Of a stretch of DNA of 64,000 nt, positions 59,943-64,000 are shown piece after piece. The stretch spans positions 2,902,501 through 2,966,500 of the forward strand of contig NZ_JAUSXL010000002.1 of NCBI RefSeq assembly GCF_030815975.1, read 5' to 3'. The notes beneath the pieces are model-generated. The model was not told where the DNA came from and did not search any database. It saw only the letters and a program-made list of their open reading frames with translations. A program made the position numbers and the translations under genes. Source of the stretch: Variovorax paradoxus. GTDB lineage: Bacteria > Pseudomonadota > Gammaproteobacteria > Burkholderiales > Burkholderiaceae_C. Numbering within the stretch: the stretch's first letter is position 1; the number at the start of each line of letters is the position of its first letter.

Positions 59943-61289
59943 ATGTCGGTCTTCCCCTTTTCCCGGACCCTGGTGTCCTGCGTTGCCGCACTGGCGGCCT
60001 CGGCCTTGCCGATGTCGGGGGCCTTCGCCCAGCCGTCCGGCCGGCAACCCGGCCCGCAGGCCGGCAGCGCCACGCAGCAAGCGCTTGCACGGCAAAGCTG
60101 CGAAGGGCTGCGGCGGGCGGTTGCGGAGGACCAGAAGGGCGTGGCTTCCGGACCGCTGTTTCTCACCAGCTACCGCCTCGCCGACCCGAAGCAAGGTACG
60201 CCGCTGGAACCCGCGCTGGCGGGCGCCTCCTTCACCTATGACAACGCGCTGGCCGGCATCGCGCTGCTGGCCTGTGGCGACGCGGCCTCGGCCCGGCGCA
60301 TCGGCGACGCGGTGGTGCGCGCGATGGAGCGCGACCCGAACGCGGCCGACGGGCGCGTGCGCAACGCCTACCGCGCCGGCCCGATGACGGAGGAAAAGGC
60401 CGCATTGCCGGGGCGCTGGGATGCGACGAAGAACCAGTGGATCGCCGACGCCTACCAGGTGAGCACGGCCACCGGCAACGTGGCCTGGGCCGCCTTGCTG
60501 CTGCTGAACCTGAACGAGGCCGAGCCGTCGCCCGCCTATCTGGCGGGCGCGCGCCGACTGCTCGGCTGGATCGAGCAGCGCACGCGCGCGCGCAACGCGC
60601 CCGACGGCTACAACGGCGGCTGGTACGGCTGGGACAACGCGCAGCGTGCCCAGACCTGGAAATCTACCGAGCACAACATCGACATCGCGATGGCGGCCGC
60701 CTGGGCGGCGAAGGGCACCGGCACACAGGCCGAGGCCGAGCGCCAGCAGGCGCGCACCGCGCTCGACTTCGTCGGCCGCATGTGGAACGCATCGGAGCAG
60801 CGCTTCAACATCGGCACCAAGGAAGACGGCGCCACCATCGCAACGGATGGCTCCGGCCTGGATGCACAGCTGTGGCCGCTGCTGGCGGCGCCCGAGGGTT
60901 CCTGCCCCTGGATGCGCGGGCTCGACTGGGTGGAGAAGCACCATCGCTTCGGCGAAGGCTACGGCTTCTCGCGCAGCCCCGACGGCATTTGGACCGAGGG
61001 CAGCGCCCAGGCCGCCGCCACGCTGGTGGCGCGCAAGGGCGCGGCACCCGAGGCCCTGTGGCAGCTGCTGGCCTCGCAGCGCGCCGGCAACGGCCTGTAC
61101 TACGCCACCCCCAGTGCCCGCATTTCGACCGGGCTGGCCATCGGCCCGGACTCGTCCGGGGCCGATTTCTTCTACTACCGCTGGCCACACTTGGGCGCGA
61201 CCGCCTGGATCGCGCTGGCCGCCACGGGGTTCAACCCCTTCACCGGCAAGACCGCCGCAACAGGAGCCACACCGCCATGTCCCACCTGA
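59943..61289 (+). CDS. Exported six-hairpin glycosidase-like protein
   Basis: A 448-residue exported protein: signal core TLVSCVAALAASALP with cleavage near AFAQP. The mature part has repeated helical pairs with a Trp/Tyr/Asp/Asn-rich centre (TYDNALAGIALLA ~98, GGWYGWDNAQRAQ ~222, STEHNIDIAMAAAWAA ~240, DGIWTEGSAQAAA ~345), as in alpha/alpha-barrel glycosidases. GH family and catalytic residues cannot be assigned by eye. By analogy with BcsZ in cellulose operons it may trim the nascent glucan in the periplasm. Its end overlaps the glycosyltransferase start by 13 bases. Confidence 0.72.
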   Translation: MSVFPFSRTLVSCVAALAASALPMSGAFAQPSGRQPGPQAGSATQQALARQSCEGLRRAVAEDQKGVASGPLFLTSYRLADPKQGTPLEPALAGASFTYDNALAGIALLACGDAASARRIGDAVVRAMERDPNAADGRVRNAYRAGPMTEEKAALPGRWDATKNQWIADAYQVSTATGNVAWAALLLLNLNEAEPSPAYLAGARRLLGWIEQRTRARNAPDGYNGGWYGWDNAQRAQTWKSTEHNIDIAMAAAWAAKGTGTQAEAERQQARTALDFVGRMWNASEQRFNIGTKEDGATIATDGSGLDAQLWPLLAAPEGSCPWMRGLDWVEKHHRFGEGYGFSRSPDGIWTEGSAQAAATLVARKGAAPEALWQLLASQRAGNGLYYATPSARISTGLAIGPDSSGADFFYYRWPHLGATAWIALAATGFNPFTGKTAATGATPPCPT

Positions 61290-64000
61290 TCGCCACTCCG
61301 GAGTTCCAGCTCAACGCCCTTGTTGCGGGCCTGGCACTCCTCCTGATGACGTGGGGGCGGGTCGACCGCACGTCCCACCGCGTGCTGTTCGGCGCGCTGA
61401 CCGCGCTGCTGCTGATGCGCTATGCCGTCTGGCGCGCGGTTGCCACCATGCCGCCTTCGGACCTCGGCTTCGAGACGCTGTTCGCCTGGGTGTTCCTGTG
61501 CTTCGAGCTGACGGCCATCGTCTACACGCTGATGTCCATCCACATGCTGGTGCGGCGGCGCGACAACCACCATCTGGCCGACCGCGGCGAAGCGGAGCTG
61601 CGGCGCCGCGGCGCGCAGGTGCCGGCGGTGGACGTCTTCATCTGCACGTACAACGAAGAGCTGGCGATCCTCGAAAAGACCATCATCGCCGCACAGGCCA
61701 TCGACTATCCGAACCTGAAGGTATGGGTGCTCGACGACACCCGGCGCGACTGGCTGCGCGAGTATTGCGAGCGCAAGGGCGTGCACTACGCGCGCCGGCC
61801 CGACAACAGCCATGCCAAGGCCGGCAACCTCAACAACGGCCTGCGGCTGTCGGCGGGCGTGACCAATGCGCCCTACATCCTGGTGCTCGATGCCGACTTC
61901 GCGCCGCAGCGGCAGATCGTCTACCGCATGCTGGGCCTGTTCGCGGACCGCAAGGTCGGGCTGGTGCAGACGCCGCAGTTCTATTACAACGCCGACCCCA
62001 TCCAGCACAACCTGCGCGCCACCGACAGCTGGGTGGACGAGCAGCGCGTGTTCTTCGACGTGCTGCAGCCCGCCAAGGATGCGGCCGACTCGGCCTTCTG
62101 CGTGGGCACCTCCTTCATCGTGCGGCGCGACCTGATCACCGCCGCGGGCGGCTTTCCGGTGGGCAGCGTGTGCGAAGACATCCACACCACCTACCTGCTG
62201 CTGCGGCACGGCCACATCACGCGCTGGCTCGGCGAGCGGCTGTCCAACGGCCTGTCGGCCGAGAGCATCATCGACTACATCAACCAGCGCAGCCGCTGGT
62301 GCCTGGGAACGGTGCAGCTCGCGCTGCTGCCCGACGGCCCGCTGCGCGGCCGCGGCTTCAGCTTCTCGGCGCGGATGCACTTCCTGCACGGGCTGCTGCA
62401 CTGGCTCGGCAAGCCGTTCATGGCCATGATCATGCTGGCGCCCGCGCTCTACTGGTATGCCGGGGTCTCGGTGTTCCATGCCACGCCGCAGGCTTTTGCT
62501 TCCTTCGGGCTGCCGCCGCTCATGATGTTCTGGGCCTACAGCTACTGGATCAGCCAGCGGCGCTGCCTGCCCGTGTTCAGCGAGGTGAGCCAGCTGGTGG
62601 CCGCCATGGCCGTCACCAGCACGCTGGCCAGCGCCTTGCTGCGGCCGTTCGGGCGGCCCTTCAAGGTCACGGCCAAGGGGCTGGACCGCACCAAGACCGT
62701 GGTGCACTGGAAGCTGGTCGCGATGTTCGGTGGGCTGCTTGTGGCGCTGCAGTGCGGCGGCGCGTCGGTCGCGCTGAGCGGCGAAGCGCTCACGCCCGGC
62801 GACCAGCTCAATCTGGTGTGGACCGGCATTGCGCTCATCCTCTGCCTGGCCGCGCTCATCGCCTGCGTCGACCTGCCGCGGCCGGAGCAGGAGGAACGCT
62901 TTCCCTGGCGCGCGCGCACCCGGGTGCGCACCGCGGCAGGCGAGGGCGAGGCGCGCTTCGTCAACATTGCGGCCGACGGCGCCCTGCTGGAAGCCAAGGC
63001 CCCGCTGAAACGCCTGCGCGTGGGACAGCCGCTGGAGGTCTACGTCGATCCGGTGGGATGGCTCCCGGCCCGCCTTGCCGGCAGAAGCTCCGCGGGCGCC
63101 GAGCTTCGCTTCGCCGGCACCGAGGCCCAGCGCGAGCAATTGGTGGGCCACGTGTTCAACGTGCCGCCGAGCCACGTCGCGGTTCAGGTGCGGCCATGGA
63201 AAGCCGCCTCGGCCTTGCTGGCGAGCGCGGGTTTCGGGTCTCCCGGGGCGGGCTTCGTGCGCCTCGCCCTGCGGCTGCTGCTGCTGGTGCTGGCAACCTG
63301 CGTGGTGCTGGTGGTGAGCGGATGCAACCTCACGCCGCCGCTCAAGCAGCCCGACCTCACGGTGCCTTCGCAATGGCCGGCCGGCACCATGGCGCCGAAC
63401 GCGGAACCCGTCGACTGGCGCAGCTTTGTGCAGGACGACGAACTGCGCGGGCTGATCACGACCGCCCTCGCGCAGAACCGCGACCTGCGCGCCTATGCCG
63501 CGCGTGCCCGCGAAGCCCGCGCCGTGTATGCCGGCAGCCGCGCCTCGCTGTTCCCGCAGATCGGCGTGTCGGGCCATGCCCAGCGGGCGCAGACCACCAC
63601 GCAAGGATCGCTCAGCCCGCTCGGCAACGTGCCATCCGACGGCCGGGTTTCGAACAGCTTCGACATCCAGGCCGGCGTCACGTCGTACGAGCTCGACTTC
63701 TTCGGCCGCCAGCAGAGCGCGACCCAGCAAGCCGGCTCGCTGGCCGAGGCCGGCAACAAGGACTTTGCGGCTGCGCACATGAACCTGGTGGGAGAGGTGA
63801 CGAATGCCTACCTCACGCTGCGCGCCGACCGCGCCTTGCTCGCGCTGGCCAATGCCAACGAGTCCGGCCTGGCCGCCAATGCCGACATGATCGGACGCGC
63901 CAAGGCGGTGGGCGGCGCGGCACAGCTGGACGTCTACCGCGCGCAGTCGCTGCTGCAGAACGCCCGCGTGAAGCAGGAGGAATTCCGCATGCGCGTCGCC
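61277..64000 (+). CDS. Cellulose-synthase-like GT2 glycosyltransferase with PilZ-like domain, fused in frame to a NodT-type outer-membrane efflux lipoprotein (partial, runs off the end)
   Basis: An uninterrupted frame of 908 codons to the window edge. Residues ~10-85 hold three membrane helices. The GT2 domain has VLDDT (Asp153/154), DAD (205-207), CED (299-301) and QRSRW (337-341), the processive BcsA-type D, DxD, ED and QxxRW set. Membrane helices follow (~386-410, 470-490, 515-532), then a PilZ-like c-di-GMP domain (~541-640; RTRVR and NIAADG). Residues 661-683 form a lipoprotein-like signal ending in lipobox VSGC, and from 684 on the sequence is a NodT/TolC-family outer-membrane factor (LKQPDLTVPSQW, YELDFFGRQQ, NAYLTLRADRALL). 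AGGAG precedes ATG 61277. I checked every codon across the junction and found no stop. Confidence 0.85.
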   Translation, partial: MSHLIATPEFQLNALVAGLALLLMTWGRVDRTSHRVLFGALTALLLMRYAVWRAVATMPPSDLGFETLFAWVFLCFELTAIVYTLMSIHMLVRRRDNHHLADRGEAELRRRGAQVPAVDVFICTYNEELAILEKTIIAAQAIDYPNLKVWVLDDTRRDWLREYCERKGVHYARRPDNSHAKAGNLNNGLRLSAGVTNAPYILVLDADFAPQRQIVYRMLGLFADRKVGLVQTPQFYYNADPIQHNLRATDSWVDEQRVFFDVLQPAKDAADSAFCVGTSFIVRRDLITAAGGFPVGSVCEDIHTTYLLLRHGHITRWLGERLSNGLSAESIIDYINQRSRWCLGTVQLALLPDGPLRGRGFSFSARMHFLHGLLHWLGKPFMAMIMLAPALYWYAGVSVFHATPQAFASFGLPPLMMFWAYSYWISQRRCLPVFSEVSQLVAAMAVTSTLASALLRPFGRPFKVTAKGLDRTKTVVHWKLVAMFGGLLVALQCGGASVALSGEALTPGDQLNLVWTGIALILCLAALIACVDLPRPEQEERFPWRARTRVRTAAGEGEARFVNIAADGALLEAKAPLKRLRVGQPLEVYVDPVGWLPARLAGRSSAGAELRFAGTEAQREQLVGHVFNVPPSHVAVQVRPWKAASALLASAGFGSPGAGFVRLALRLLLLVLATCVVLVVSGCNLTPPLKQPDLTVPSQWPAGTMAPNAEPVDWRSFVQDDELRGLITTALAQNRDLRAYAARAREARAVYAGSRASLFPQIGVSGHAQRAQTTTQGSLSPLGNVPSDGRVSNSFDIQAGVTSYELDFFGRQQSATQQAGSLAEAGNKDFAAAHMNLVGEVTNAYLTLRADRALLALANANESGLAANADMIGRAKAVGGAAQLDVYRAQSLLQNARVKQEEFRMRVA
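63257..64000 (+). other. NodT-type outer-membrane lipoprotein region with internal GTG start
   Basis: GTG 63257 begins VRLALRLLLLVLATC, followed by VVLVVSGC with the lipobox Cys at 63323. This is a standard lipoprotein signal of a TolC-like outer-membrane channel, in the same frame as the upstream glycosyltransferase. Either translation also starts here, or lipoprotein signal peptidase cuts the long protein before this Cys. Only a weak GGGGCGGG stretch precedes the GTG. The remaining C-terminus lies beyond the window. Confidence 0.6.

Noticed and set aside
61175..63778. An 867-codon open frame on the minus strand
   Set aside because: It is antisense to the glycosyltransferase/outer-membrane frame and lacks recognisable domains; such frames arise from GC-rich codon bias. 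The plus-strand frame has clear motifs.

Overview
The window is GC-rich chromosomal DNA of a betaproteobacterium. The order of the core genes (ftsY, M16 pair, rsmD-coaD, pth-rplY-prs-tRNA-Gln-ispE-lolB, mutM-mutY, rapZ-recN-nadK/hrcA, greB/spoT-rpoZ-gmk-yicC, rph-rdgB-hemW) and the protein style point to the Comamonadaceae, most likely Variovorax or a close relative. This is inferred from gene content and recalled synteny; no 16S gene is present to confirm it.

Layout. 1-2950: end of a LuxR-type regulator, a hybrid sensor kinase and a lipoprotein built from about five internal repeats behind an Ala-Pro linker. 2988-10011: ftsY, an active/inactive M16 peptidase pair, argP/argO, rsmD and coaD. 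10004-26845: an accessory metabolic block with a complete 5-oxoproline route (pxpBCA and pcp), an alpha/beta hydrolase, a histidine phosphatase, a TTC38-like protein, a divergent tautomerase/LysR pair, a YitT-like membrane protein, two inverted REP-like hairpins, and a minus-strand peptide ABC transporter operon with two paralogous binding proteins and an amidase. 26909-34616: ferredoxin, a small secreted protein, pth, rplY, prs, tRNA-Gln, ispE, lolB, a large TPR protein and mutM. 34706-42515: a dynamin-like GTPase, mutY, rapZ, recN, nadK, hrcA and two tRNAs. 42702-52616: a small secreted protein, greB, spoT, rpoZ, gmk, yicC, a Ser/Thr kinase with its PP2C phosphatase, rph, rdgB and hemW. 52649-57067: tRNA-Ser(UGA), then a LysR / Bug-type binding protein / class III CoA-transferase / crotonase cassette. 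57235-64000: a methyltransferase and an envelope polysaccharide locus made of a HlyD-like adaptor, a six-hairpin glycosidase-like protein and a cellulose-synthase-like glycosyltransferase.

The most striking observation is at the right edge. The cellulose-synthase-like GT2 reading frame (start 61277) passes through a PilZ-like domain and continues without a stop into a NodT/TolC-type outer-membrane efflux lipoprotein, still open at base 64000. A lipoprotein signal with an internal GTG start (63257) and a lipobox cysteine (63323) sits at the junction. Together with the adaptor and glycosidase this suggests a c-di-GMP-responsive glucan synthesis and export machine that lacks recognisable BcsB/BcsC partners in this window, with inner-membrane synthase and outer-membrane channel encoded in one frame.

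Many neighbouring genes overlap by 1-4 bases (pxpB/pxpC, dppB/C/D/F, binding protein/amidase, ispE/lolB/TPR, rapZ/recN, yicC/gmk, kinase/phosphatase, CoA-transferase/crotonase), marking operons with translational coupling. No CRISPR array, insertion sequence, phage gene or rRNA was seen.
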